Shown here: one piece after another, positions 46,820-57,869 of the stretch
Layout: each line of letters opens with the position of its first letter
Numbering within the stretch: position 1 is the first letter of the stretch
Source of the DNA: Tyto alba
Lineage: Eukaryota > Chordata > Aves > Strigiformes > Tytonidae
Length of the DNA stretch: 64,000 nucleotides
NCBI RefSeq assembly: GCF_018691265.1
Contig: NW_024881279.1
Coordinates: 6,911,243-6,975,242, forward strand
Direction: 5' to 3'
Position numbers and translations under genes: made by a program
Notes under the pieces: model-generated
Seen by the model: only the letters and a program-made list of their open reading frames with translations
What the model was told of the DNA's origin: nothing
The model's database searches: none

Positions 46820-48580
46820 TTACAGAATCTAATCCTTTATTAATTAAAGCTTGTGGCTACAAGGATATTTCCATGTGCAGCTTCCACCAGTGTGAATGTG
46901 TTAGGCCTAGATTGTAAGAATCTATTAAGTATATAGGTAGGCTCCAGACAAGAGAAGTTAATTAAAACCCAATCATAAATCACTGTAATTAGAAATAAAA
47001 TAAATGTGAGAAGTAGCCATAATGAGAGAGCTCTTCACGAATACAGAAGAGACAAATCATGCAATTGGGTCCCAGTGCAGAGAAATCACTCACTGCCCTA
47101 TAAAGTGCATTTCCCAGTATATAAGTTACAGGCGAGGTGTTTGCAAGCACAAAAGCCTCTGTGACATTTCCTTTCATTTTTTGTTGCCATGCCTGTCCTC
47201 ATACATGCCCAGAGCAGCAGCAGCTTATAAATATAATTGGTATGGGTTGACGTACATACAACTGTTCTATTTTAAGTATTACATTTTCCAAGGCACTTGC
47301 TGGAACTGAGAGCCGAGCTGGAGGACAGAGGCAGCTGCACAGCAAATCTGCAGTAAGGCAGAACTTCTTGCTGGGAAAATCCATGGGTTTTAAGTATGAA
47401 AGTGGGACTGTGGCTGGAACATCCAATGTACACAATAAATCCAGCTTACTGACCGAGGGAAGTACTATTGCTTCAGCACTGCTCTCCCATGCAGGTAGAG
47501 GTGCTTTGACTGAGCAGTGTTTTTTCTGGGAATTGATGGGAAGTCATGCTGCTGTTCAGTGTGTGAAAGAATCATTGCATAGAGGGTCATTCAAGTCAGA
47601 AGTGCCAATTTTATCCAAATTACAAGCAGTAATTACAAATCCTGCCTCTTGGACAGAATTTCTTTTCCTTCTTCAAGGAAAACACAGTCTACATATTGAA
47701 CCAAAAGCATTAAAATGCATTGATGAGTCTGCCTGTGAATGGGGTCCTGAGCTAGCCCAACCCTCTGCTCCTGCTGAACCCAAGAAGATGCTCAGACTCC
47801 AGCAGGTTACATTTAAAATGGCATCTGAGGACCCAACGAGGTCACACAACACAGTACAGATTTAGAGCTGGGGGAAGTCCAGGTCTGTGTTTGGGTTTTG
47901 CACCTCTGGTCCATCCTGAAGACTTCAAGAGAATGACAACAATTTAATGACCAGCTCTTACTATGAACCAAACACCTACCTTACAAAATAATCAACAGAA
48001 AATCCCTTGTCCCAGTGAATTAGCATAGTAGGACTCAGACACTCTGCACAATCTTCTAAACAGCTTTTAAACAGCAACACTTGGAAGATTTATTATTTAT
48101 ACTGTGGCAGTACCCAAAGTCTTCAGTTAGGATAGGAGTCCTACAGTGGTAGATACTGTATAAACACATAAGAAATTATTCGGCTCTGCACCTTCTTCCC
48201 CAAGGACCTGCGGTTTTACTGGAGATGAAGCTTGAAAAGTACTGGAAACTGCCCTAATGGGAACTCAGAGACAGAATGCAGAAATGCAGATGTATAGCCC
48301 AACAGCTCTGAAATGCTGACACCTTTAAAGCAACTATATAGTACGTATCAGCAGACCCATGAACTATCAGATCTACCCTTTTAGACAAGGAAGCAGTTTG
48401 AGTCAAACTGCATAAGATTCAAACCCATTTTTTTCAAACTCTAATTCATAGCCTTCATTAGTGATTGTTTTACAGTAGAAGTAACGGAGCAAGAAAATGA
48501 TGTACTTAATATATCAAGTAGTTAACCTGAAGCAGCTATCTAAATTTGTGTACTGAGCAGCTTCAACTGCAATGGAAGTT
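46820..48580. other. Noncoding sequence, no gene seen
   Basis: A 165-codon open frame at 47368-47865 (plus) has no recognisable domain and no supporting context, and is treated as chance. Confidence 0.45.
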
Positions 48581-48583
48581 GTT

Positions 48584-48629
48584 GGGGTTTTTTGTTTGTT
48601 TGTTTGTTTTTGTTTGTTTGTTTGTTTAA
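48584..48629. repeat. (GTTT)n microsatellite
   Basis: About ten GTTT units with two interruptions (gttttttg and gtttttg), preceded by GGGG. Confidence 0.9.
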
Positions 48630-48639
48630 TTTTTGTCAG

Positions 48640-50400
48640 CTTCTTTGCTGATGTGTATCAATGTAACATTCATGGAGTGATACCTACCTCCATCAGATAA
48701 GAACATTTCATGATATTATCTGCTTGCTTGGAAGAGCTGGCTAAAATCAGACTCCCATGGGTCATTCCAGTCTGAAGAACTAATTAATGGTGGAATCTGG
48801 TATCTTTGACACAATTCTGTTTGCTTTCAAATTACGTACAAAGCTTTGTTTTGCTTCACACACCAGGAATGAAGCAGCAGGAGAGAGCTCGAAGCCCCTT
48901 TTTAGCCAGCAAAAACCTGCATTCAGCATTTTCTCGAGACTGTGCTGCCAGTACTTTTCTCTGGCTGCTTATGCAGATGATCTGATGCTGTTCTGCCAGG
49001 GCCACAGAATGGCATCTTGTGAAGCCCCTGCAACTCCTCTCAGTGGTAACTTCAGCTTGTGGTTTTGGTGGATGCTTTGACACATGAAGGGGGAGATCAG
49101 CTAGCTGCTGTATTTTTCCAAAATGAAGAGGCAGCCATTTAATGCAATGGTTTACTGTGACTAAGCAGTTACTAGACTTCATGCAACTCACAAGAATACA
49201 AATTATACTTTCTATATAGCCAATTCAAAGAGCAGGGAAAAATTGCAATCCGTGGTGGCTTTCAGGTCACTGAAGTGCTTTGGGGTGTTGGCAAATATCA
49301 AGTATGTTGCTCTAAGACAGGGCCTGTCTCTGCAGCCCCAGATCTGATCCCAGCTACTTATGCAGCTTAGAGCAGTGAGTTTCACTACAGCCCTTTTAGC
49401 TAAAAGGCCACTATTTTGGCAGTGTAACCAGTTGACTGAGGCTCACACACAGATTCAAGGCGCCCAGCTGCCTGGCACCAATACACAGACAACTCAAAAG
49501 CACGGCATGGCATGTACTACTACTTTGTGTTCAGCTTCACTCTTCTCTTGAAGATAAACGCTTCAAGGTTGAAACCTTGTCACTAGCTTTATTTATATGT
49601 TTTGGGGGTTTTTTTATTGTCATCATGTATTGTTTACCATCCTAGTTCCATTTTTAACCCACATGCTGAGGCAGCATCCCACTGTTTTACTGCTTGTTCC
49701 CAGACTATGGACTGAATCTCTAAAACATGCACATGCATGCAGTAGCACAAAAGCAGCCCTGCATGAGTCTGCGCTGCCCCTTACAAGCTTGTTCAGGACC
49801 ATATATGCCCCACCATCTCACATGGCTGTATTTTGCACATGAAAGACATTTGTATTCAAACAAGTATTTAAGAGTCCTTTCGCATTTGTTACAGGAGCCA
49901 TCATCAGAAACGTGGTGTAAATCAATGTGCTAAGGGTGAGAAATATTGATTTCCCTCTGAGGTTTATTTGCAGTATGGTTGAAAGAGCTAATATTAAGAG
50001 ACAACAAATCAAGCCACCTTGCTGCTTGGGGGCAGTTTGGAGAGGGTTACATGGGTGCAGGGGAAGTGCAACAGAACAGGCACAGTGTTACCCTGCAGCC
50101 AGGGCCAGGGAATGAGAGAAATACCCTCAAAATACAGGCAAGTTTCAGGAGCAGCAGTAGGACCCTGCAATAAGAACACCTCCACACAGCAATCCAGAGC
50201 CTACCTGCCATGTCTGACGCTCTTCTCACACAACAAAGAGCAGCCACAGGTGATTTCCCAGCACCTTGAGCTCCAGATGTTGTCCAGAGACCCTTCAACA
50301 GCCATTTCACTCCCAGCACCCTGCAAATGGCTGCTGTGGGGACCTGGGCTCACCCCCTTTGTGCCTGTTGAGGAGCCAGGGCCTGGGCCTGGAAAAAACA
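48640..50400. other. Noncoding sequence, no gene seen
   Basis: No supported gene. Several short overlapping open frames in both strands near 50019-50320 reflect moderate GC content rather than coding. Confidence 0.45.
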
Positions 50401-50403
50401 AGG

Positions 50404-50410
50404 TTTTTCT

Positions 50411-50442
<32 letters not shown>
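50404..50442. repeat. Poly-T tract, interrupted
   Basis: Almost continuous T with single C interruptions, flanked on both sides by a direct repeat aaggtttttctt (about 50400-50411 and 50450-50461). The flanking repeat makes slippage duplication or a retroposon target site possible. Confidence 0.85.
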
Positions 50443-50444
<2 letters not shown>

Positions 50445-50469
50445 TTAAAAAGGTTTTTCTTGTTATGTT

Positions 50470-51775
50470 TGCATGATGGGAAAGAGCTTCTCCATGGCTA
50501 CTCCAGCCATCCCACCACTGCTGACCCTGCCTACGGCTCCCAACAGCAGGCCCAGGCGCATGACATCCCCATGAAGGGAGCAGCGAAGAGGATGGCCACA
50601 GCCCAGCCAGCCCTGCTCAGCGTTCAAAGCCTGACAGCAGGAGGGTTCTGGAAGCACAGTGGGGAGTGAGGGCAGGGCACGAGATCTAGCCCTGCCAAAG
50701 TGGTCCTGTCACGGTGAAGGGCACATCTCCTGTCCACCAGGCAGAGGAGAAGCCATTTTGACAGAGGCAGGTGAGGGCTGCCATTTTACAGTTCTCGCAG
50801 ACTCAGCGCCTCAGCACTGTGCCCGGTGGGGAAAGGCCCTCCATGTGCAGAAAAAGCATCTTTTTTCCCTGTTTCTTACCCTCCCTTTTCTTTTTCTATG
50901 GAATGAGACAGTGCCTTCCTCCTGGGGGTGGCTGCGGCAGTAGATAACAAAACTGACCAGAAGAGGCAGCAGGGGAGTTACCTCACGTAAAGCCAGCGGT
51001 GCCTTATCCGTGAGGACATGCAGAGATACCCTCCCTCCCAGGGGGCTGTTCCTCCCTCACGGGTTCACCCACATCAGTCTCCTTAGCATTGAGGACATCT
51101 CCTGCCAATTCAGGGCCCTTTTCCAAGTGTGGCAACCCAGCCTGCACACACAAGGAAAGGATACCCACCAGCGGGGCAGGGACATGCCCGAAACTCCAGC
51201 ACAGGCCAGTAGCAGGACTGAGGGAAAAACAATCTCCTTGTCTCCTAGACAGAGCAGTCCTGTTTCTTGTACAACCCTACTTTTTAAATGGGATATGGGA
51301 TTGTGGTGTTGTTTGCTCACTCCTAGAGGAAAGGCTTGCAGAGAACATCTTACTCTGTGCTAAGATGGATGTACCATGCCCTTTCACTGAGCCACAAAAC
51401 CAAAAGGCACCAGCTTTGAGATCAGCACAGGCAAAACACTTCTGCTTGCAGCTCATAAGGGAAACAAACACTGCCAGTGGCCAAAATGTATTAAGCCATG
51501 CAAGCACGGGTTTTAGTCTGTTACTTGGGGAAATTAATTTCTACTGAGTTTTGCAGTTTCCCCTCCTGCTCCATGGGTGCTGTGATGGTCATTTGTCACT
51601 GCTACTCAGAAGAAAGGTGATTTTCAGGAAGGCAATGAAGCATTCAACAAGCTTTCGTTAAGTGTGGAGGCATCACGCACTGTCGTATAATAGCACTGTA
51701 AGCAGCAACACCTCTCAGATGAGTTGTACGGTTGCATCTCTAGGCAGTGATGAAAGCTCCTTTTGTTAGATTAAA
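50470..51775. other. Moderately GC-rich noncoding sequence
   Basis: GC content is higher than in the neighbourhood from 50480 to 51360, with few CpGs, and open frames are correspondingly longer (117 and 152 codons, overlapping on plus). None has a recognisable domain. Confidence 0.4.
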
Positions 51776-51779
51776 GAAA

Positions 51780-52040
51780 AATCTCAGGGAGGATATGCGA
51801 CAAAGCAGGGGAAAATATGAATAAGCAGGAGATGATTAGACACTCAGTCGCACAGACATCATGCAAATAAATTGGTGTGGAAATTAGAAACCCCTTAATA
51901 GAGGGAGTCAAATTTCGCAGTCCTCATTCAGCCCAGACTCCCTGCAATGGTTCAGCCTTAGGTCACTTGCTGGTAATATTATTACTTTGCCAGTTTGATA
52001 AGCCTCCTTCACACGTATTATGATTTACATAAGCATATAG
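51780..52040. promoter_or_regulatory. Candidate conserved noncoding element with octamer
   Basis: Complex, non-repetitive sequence containing a perfect octamer ATGCAAAT at 51861-51868, followed by AAATTGG and TATTATTAC cores. An octamer is the binding site of POU-family factors. The regulatory role is inference from motif and texture. Confidence 0.25.
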
Positions 52041-52044
52041 ACAA

Positions 52045-53175
52045 ATCCTGCCAATGACATTTGCTACAAACTTTCCCAAATCCTATATTGAATTAGCTTT
52101 TCTCCCCAGGCAATCCAGGTCCCTGTGTTGAAATCCTGCAGCATTTTCTCACAGAGCAGCTGAGTCCTGCCTGACATAACCTGCAGGTGTTTATTTAGTG
52201 CAAGAAACAGGCTGCAATGGAAACAGCACCTTTTGACCTTGTTGAGTGAAGGGACTGCAGTGACTTCATAAGTACTCTTTATTTCAAGAGTCATTAATTG
52301 AATAGTGACCAGCCTCCTCGCCAGTTAAAAAGACTAGAACATGCCTTACTTGTCCTGTCAACCTCCTAACCTTCTGAGGTCTGCTGCTTTCCCATTTTCC
52401 CAGCTAAATTCCTCTATCACAAACAAGATTTAATTCATAGTCTGGAAGTAGTCAGGGGTCAGTGGGAAGATACAAAATGGTATATATTACAGTAGGAACG
52501 AATGAGGTTAACACCTTGGCTCTACTGAATAGTGAAACCTAAAAGGAGGTGCAGCCTACTTCAGTCAACACTTCCTTATCACCACTTCTTGTCTTTCTAG
52601 ATTTATCCTGCTCTTCTGGCTCTTCACACAGAAAATACTCTTGCTCAGGTAGAGTGAGCCAGTTCTGTGGTTATGTGTGAGTAATATATGTGGGTGTCAA
52701 CCAAAGGGCAACAAAACTGGTTTAACTAGCATACAGAGGAATCTGGCAGAAGGTGCAAGTGACACCAGTTTTGCCTTAGTTCTGAAGTTACAAATGTCAT
52801 CTCTACCACAGTTTACCAAGAGACATGTATGTTTTTACTCTAGCTAGCCAATTCTTTCCAATTCTGAATGGATAAAATATAGGGCTTATTTCTCTGTTGC
52901 CTTATACTGTTCAAGATCCCATTTTGAAAAGCTCACAAGACATTTTCCTTTTACATTTACCTGTGCTTTCACACGCATTGCATTGGTAAAAGGCTGAAGT
53001 CCAAGGCAGAGGTTGAAGTTTGTGATAAACAATGTGGCACTGACCTCAGACATCAGAATTATTTTCTTAAGGAGCTAAAGAGCATCACAAACCTCCCTAT
53101 CTCCTAGCCTAAGTACCAGCTGTGTATTTCTCCAGGTTGACTTCAGGAACATCCAAAGCAAATACCATTTGTAGC
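52045..53175. other. Noncoding sequence, no gene seen
   Basis: No supported feature. Confidence 0.45.
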
Positions 53176-53180
53176 ACAGA

Positions 53181-53250
53181 TCATGGAATCATAGAATGGT
53201 TTGGGTTGGAAGGGACCTTAAAGATCATCTAGTTCCAAATCCCCGGCCAC
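53181..53250 (-). mobile_element. CR1 retroposon 3' end, severely truncated
   Basis: Only the terminal 70 bases of a CR1 element remain, on the minus strand (plus text tagaatggtttgggttggaa then gggaccttaaagatcatct and agttccaaatcccc). The terminal repeat is better preserved than in the large copy at 34454 (atcatagaatgg), which suggests a different subfamily or a younger insertion. The insertion was truncated within the 3' untranslated region, so no coding sequence is present. Confidence 0.93.
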
Positions 53251-53259
53251 AAGATGAGA

Positions 53260-53790
53260 AGAGATGAAGAGAGAAGCAGCGAATCTCTCATGCCAGATAC
53301 TAGAGAATTCTCTTATGATTACAGGAAGAGGTTTTGACACTTATTGAAGGTTTTATAAGAGCCTACACAGATGAATATAGAAAAAGGGAGATTCAGAGTG
53401 CTCATAATAATGTGATCAGTCTTTGCTGAGGTCCCTGTTTAATTTGGCACCAAATGGATTGTTTTCTGCCGTAAGTTTCTGACCTTCTGTCTATAGATTA
53501 GTGTGTGAAAGCCACCTGAGGGCAGCCAGTATTTTGCAGAGATTTTGCTGATTCTTGTTGTCTCCAGAAGAGATCTGGTCCAACTTGATGCCAATGCCTT
53601 GTGAACAGGCAAGTTGAAAGATGGAAAGAAAAAACCAAAGCTTATCAATAATAAAAGTATCTGTCTAGAGGAATAAAGCAGGTACATCTTCAAATTTCAG
53701 GCTAGAGATGTTCTATGGCCTTAAAGGAGTCCAGAGGGGAGCATTTCAGAAGCTCTTGAATAAGGAATGTGTGCGTGTGTGTTAGTTAAA
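53260..53790. other. Noncoding sequence, no gene seen
   Basis: No supported feature. Confidence 0.45.
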
Positions 53791-53794
53791 GCTT

Positions 53795-53820
53795 TAGTTA
53801 CCTGGTCTAGTTACCTGGTC
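53795..53820. repeat. Perfect 13-bp tandem duplication
   Basis: The 13-base unit tagttacctggtc occurs twice in direct succession without mismatch, suggesting a recent local duplication. Confidence 0.9.
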
Positions 53821-53949
53821 CCCAAACATTCAGACTTAGAAACGGTCCTGCAGTACATGAATGTATTGCGCATTCAGGGTCTCATTATTTATTCTGGATC
53901 CTTACAAGAAATGAGAACCTGAAACAAAGAAAGGCAGGAATCGAATGTG

Positions 53950-54090
53950 TTGGATTTGCTCCTATTCCTATTTATAGCAATTTGGTCTAGCTCCATTCAT
54001 TTCAGCAAGAGCTGGATAAGGTTCAAAAGCACCAGTTCAAACTGGGCAATGCTTAAGCATGTACTAGCTTCACTGGAGTTGATGCAGCAG
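53950..54090 (+). repeat. Old sauropsid/amniote repeat fragment
   Basis: Successive pieces ggatttgctcctattcc, tcagcaagagctggataagg, gcttaagcatgtactagc and ttcactggagttgatgc follow, in order, the layout of the common repeat built from 'ggatttgctcctgctccc', 'cagtgggagctggatcagg', 'gcttaagcatgtgctta' and 'cccactgaagtcaatg'. Same broad family as 15406 and 25735. Confidence 0.5.
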
Positions 54091-54354
54091 AAGCATCAGA
54101 CTTCCACCTGAACACATCCTTAATTGCAATTGCAAGTTGAATAACATTATAGAACTCAATGAGAAGAGAATTCATCCCTCTAATCTCAGACATCTGTAGA
54201 AGTGGCACCTTCTTCACACAGGGCAATATTATGGTTGTCTCAATTTTTATCTCTTTGCACTCTGAGTGAGGTTTGTCACATTTCCAGCTGTTTAGAACAC
54301 CACATCTCACACTGAAGTAGCCACGAAACAAGACAGTGTTTGTAATAATATAAA

Positions 54355-54425
54355 ACAGTCACTTACCCCTGAGCAAGTCATTTATCTCAGACCAGAACGC
54401 CAGAATAATAACTGGGATTAAAGAT
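54355..54425 (+). repeat. MIR-like fragment, diverged
   Basis: The text acccctgagcaagtcattta then tctcagaccag and cagaataataactgggatta resembles the MIR sequence 'accttgagcaagtcatttaacctc' and 'gggataataatacc'. Diverged, so tentative. Confidence 0.38.
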
Positions 54426-54589
54426 AGACCAGTCAAGACAGAAAAAGGTAAATCAATCACTGTATTAGGATATTTGAAGAATCATTTGCATGTACTCAGT
54501 AAGTATGATACTTTCTATTAAGCCCAGCTGTAACAGAGTCCCAAATTCATGAATATTCATCAAATAACCTTTTAGCAAAACTCAGTGAC

Positions 54590-54780
54590 TATGATGGTGG
54601 CCAGCTACTGAATTCAATCTAATTGAAAACCTGAGAAGTAATGAAATGATTGCATGTCTGTCTCTTCATTAAATCAGTGTGCAAATTTGCATAGATTAAT
54701 TTGCATCAAATTAATAGCTCCACTCTTGGCTTATAGCCAAGAGGACTTATGATCAATCTATAGTTTTAATTCAATTCTGC
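54590..54780. promoter_or_regulatory. Candidate enhancer with two octamer motifs
   Basis: Two copies of ATTTGCAT lie at 54685-54692 and 54699-54706, starting 14 bases apart. The first overlaps the palindrome GCAAATTTGC (54681-54690). ATTA-type homeodomain cores surround them (AGATTAATTTG and CAAATTAATAGC). POU-domain factors bind ATGCAAAT, and paired sites suggest a true regulatory element. Function is inferred. Confidence 0.35.
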
Positions 54781-54915
54781 ACTCCTAAAATGTTGGGTGG
54801 TTTTTGCTGTGTTGGAGACAGAAAATCAGAGCTGAATATGATTTTTACCACTTCTATCATTTGTCCCCATTTCTTATGTTATGATGATTAATTATAATAA
54901 AATGTGCACACAATT

Positions 54916-54931
54916 AAAAAAAAAAAAAAAA
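54916..54931. repeat. Poly-A tract (16 A)
   Basis: Uninterrupted A run with no retroposon body recognised upstream. Confidence 0.85.
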
Positions 54932-54939
54932 GAATCATG

Positions 54940-55380
54940 CAGTCTCAGCCATGGAGAACTGAGGTCTGGTTTGCTTCTCTGGAAATAAAGTCACATTGGA
55001 AGGCTCGAATCCTCAGCTACATTAAATTCAACACAGGGTGGTATATGTCTGGGGTTGAACAGACAACTTACAGGCCTGTTTTGTGACCCAGAGCAGTTCC
55101 CAAGACTGGTGGGGCCCTGTATTTTTTAGCACAACTTTGCCTGTTGTTCATCAGGGCCCCAGTCCATCATGCTCAGCCTTTTCAGAAGATGCTAAATTTG
55201 CTGTACCTATGCAACTGCTTGATCCCCACAATGTTTAAGATATATTTAAATACTCTAATGTTTGATGTGCTGAGCTCTGTCAGGAAAACAATGATTCCTT
55301 CACCCTTCAGTTATTTGAAGTTAATAATAAGCATAGACAGTGCACTCATTTACATTGTCAGCTTCCTTTTATTTTTTAAC
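54940..55380. other. Noncoding sequence, no gene seen
   Basis: No supported feature. A 157-codon plus-strand open frame (55144-55617) runs through the GTT repeat and has no recognisable domain. Confidence 0.45.
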
Positions 55381-55385
55381 CTACT

Positions 55386-55412
55386 TTTTGTTGTTGTTGT
55401 TGTTGTTGTTTT
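55386..55412. repeat. (GTT)n microsatellite
   Basis: Seven GTT units between T runs. It produces a valine run in one chance open frame. Confidence 0.9.
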
Positions 55413-55419
55413 AAACAAT

Positions 55420-56670
55420 CGGGCTTTAATTCAGGATGTTTTATTAATCAAACTCCGACCATCTGCTGCAGTCCTGTTTCCTGCTGATCTGCATTGCCTG
55501 AAGTCAGTGACATGTTTCAGGGCCGCAGTCTCACACTGTCTCTTCTTCTGTCAGCTGTTTTACTGCAAATCTGCTCCTTTCACCCAACATAGAGTGACTG
55601 GGCTTTGTTTACTGTGATGACCATTTACGATAGTTGTAGCGCTAGACAATTTGTATCAAAATACAAGACATCTGCAAAAGCCAGTTATACAACAAACTGT
55701 TATATCGGTGTGAAAATACTATGAACCAAGGAAATCACAGCAAACCAAAGAAACTCTTCACAATTAAAATACTTCCAGCAGCAACAAGCAACTTTAGCTT
55801 TCTCACAGTTTACACTTTCTTGCAGTAATGGGTATTCTGCCTTCATGTGCTTTTTTTCCTCTTACGTTCAGAGATGTACTCAGAAACTCAAAGCAAAATG
55901 CTAGGCAGTGTGACCTTGCACAGCTTGGGGATTTTGATGGGATTAGAGCAGTTTTAGTCTAGCAGAACATGCCCTAGTACTGGATGTAGTATGGCTAAGA
56001 ACTGCTACTGCTTTATATATTTGTGGGTGTAAACACTGCACTGGACAGTTATATTTGGAAAGAGAGATGGAATATGGACCTTAAACTCTACCACCCTGCA
56101 GATCCATAGCAGGTTTCTTAATCATGTGGAGATAAATATCATGGTTAGATAGCAATAAGGGACAGGATAAGGTTCAGTCACCATATAAGACCTAGGTTTT
56201 GGTGGTGTACAGGCCTTCTGCAGATTGATGAATGTCATCTCTGTGAACATCAGATGTTGGAGTCAATCTCAGAGGTCAAGTAGGAACAGCACCTCGAGAG
56301 AATCAGCCCTCACTTAGTCATCACAACCAGTGGGCAGATTATCAGAAGACATCAGTACATTAGATATTGAAAATGTGGTTATCTAATTTCTGGTAGTAGC
56401 TGCTGAGTGACAAACAGAGTATCAAAACACTAGCTTCCAAAAAGCCAACCTAATTTTCATTCTTGTCTTGCTGGTTACTTCTGAGATCCTCAACTTTGCT
56501 GGGTTCCTGAATGTCTGAAGATGGGACTGAGCACCCATAATTGTCAAGTCAGGAAACATTCCAAGAGATTTACTGCTGCATTACCAAAGGATCAGGGCTC
56601 TGCTGTGCGGAATACAGCATGGCAAACAGAGCCATGCCCTGCCCTAAGAACATATAGGCTAAATAAACTA
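55420..56670. other. Noncoding sequence, no gene seen
   Basis: No supported gene or RNA. Confidence 0.45.
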
Positions 56671-56674
56671 GTTA

Positions 56675-56760
56675 AGGGTGGAAAATAGAAGCCCAGAGAG
56701 GTGAAGGTCACAAGAGGAGTGACAGCATTCATGACTTCTGAGGCAGGAACTGGTGTCTCA
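56675..56760 (-). repeat. MIR-like fragment, reverse orientation, weak
   Basis: Plus-strand text aagcccagagaggtgaagg then tcacaagaggagtgacagc resembles the reverse MIR core ('ggctcagagaggttaagtgacttgcccaaggtcacacagc') with a deletion in the middle. Confidence 0.33.
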
Positions 56761-56903
56761 AAACATTGCACCCGGTTGTTTCCTTCAAAGCTGTTTCACC
56801 AACAGCTTTTCATCTGCAGCAAAGAAATGGACAGAAGTCCACATCACACAGACCAAATGAGGAAAGCACAAGAAGGGTTTGTCACCCTACCTAAGTAGTA
56901 AAA

Positions 56904-56921
56904 CAAATAAATAAATAAATA
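56904..56921. repeat. (AAAT)n microsatellite, short
   Basis: Four to five AAAT units in AT-rich sequence. Confidence 0.8.
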
Positions 56922-56929
56922 CATGCAAT

Positions 56930-57775
56930 ATTATTTGCCATTTGTCACAATACTCATCAGCAGAGAATATGGGTGTCTCTGTACCACCACAGCATTTTGC
57001 CAGCCGGAAGGCATAAGAAGCAAGCAAAGTGCATGATTTCCTAATAGGGTTTCAGTTTTAACAGGCAAGGAGAGTACTGCAGGCTTTGAATCTGAATTCT
57101 CAAACAAAACCATCCAGATAAACTAACTTCTACCAGTGGTCAGTTACTGCCATGGATAGGACACGGTTCTGCCCATCCCTGGGTTTGGGCCAGCCCTTGC
57201 TGGTACCTGTGGAGCTTCATAAGGAATGGAACACACTGAGCTCTCTGCAGGAATGGGACAACAGCTATCTGAATGCCTTCGATAACAAGCACCCTCCAGC
57301 TACTGAGGCTAATGCAATAAAGAGAATTTCATTTTGGAATAAGAAAAACCAAGGGAATGACATGATGTATTGGCAAAATTTTAATTATACGAGGCCAAAG
57401 AGACGTCTTAAAAGAATTAGGCCTTTATTAATCAGGTCACAGTGATGCTGCATTTCAAAACAGGCTTAACACCCACTAATTTCATTTCAGTGCTGTTGAG
57501 GCTGAGTCAGCTACCAAAGCCTCTTCTGGATCAGGCACAATCAGAGAAACAAAGATATTCCTTGCCTTCATGAAAATGTTTTCTGCTATTTACTAAGGAC
57601 ACTAAGGAAGAAGGGGGGGAAAGGATGACCCCCTCCCTCCTTTATGCCTGCCCTACAATACCCTGTGCAGCTAAAGCTGAGGGGAAAGAGGATAAGAAGC
57701 ATCCTAGTATTCAAGGAAATCCCCTAGATAAGGGCTATTATATTTGCAACACTGGTGGAGGTAAAGGAGTATTTC
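56930..57775. other. Noncoding sequence, no gene seen
   Basis: No supported feature. Confidence 0.45.
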
Positions 57776-57782
57776 CTTTCCC

Positions 57783-57865
57783 CTTACAAATGGGGATTTG
57801 AAACCGACTGAGTTTCCCAGAGTCAGAGCAGGTCAGTGAGAATAGGAATAGACCTGGTCCCTGCC
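57783..57865 (-). repeat. MIR-like fragment, reverse orientation
   Basis: Plus-strand pieces cttacaaatggggatttg, cagagtcagagcaggtcagt and aataggaatagacctggtc follow the order of the reverse MIR consensus ('ttacagatggggaaactg', 'ggtcacacagcaagtcagt' and 'ggaatagaacccaggtc'). Confidence 0.45.
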
Positions 57866-57869
57866 ATTG

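Noticed and set aside
47368..47865. 165-codon plus-strand open frame
   Set aside because: No domain, no conserved-looking motif and no flanking gene signals.
55144..55617. 157-codon plus-strand open frame with a valine run
   Set aside because: The valine run is just the GTT microsatellite, and no domain is present.
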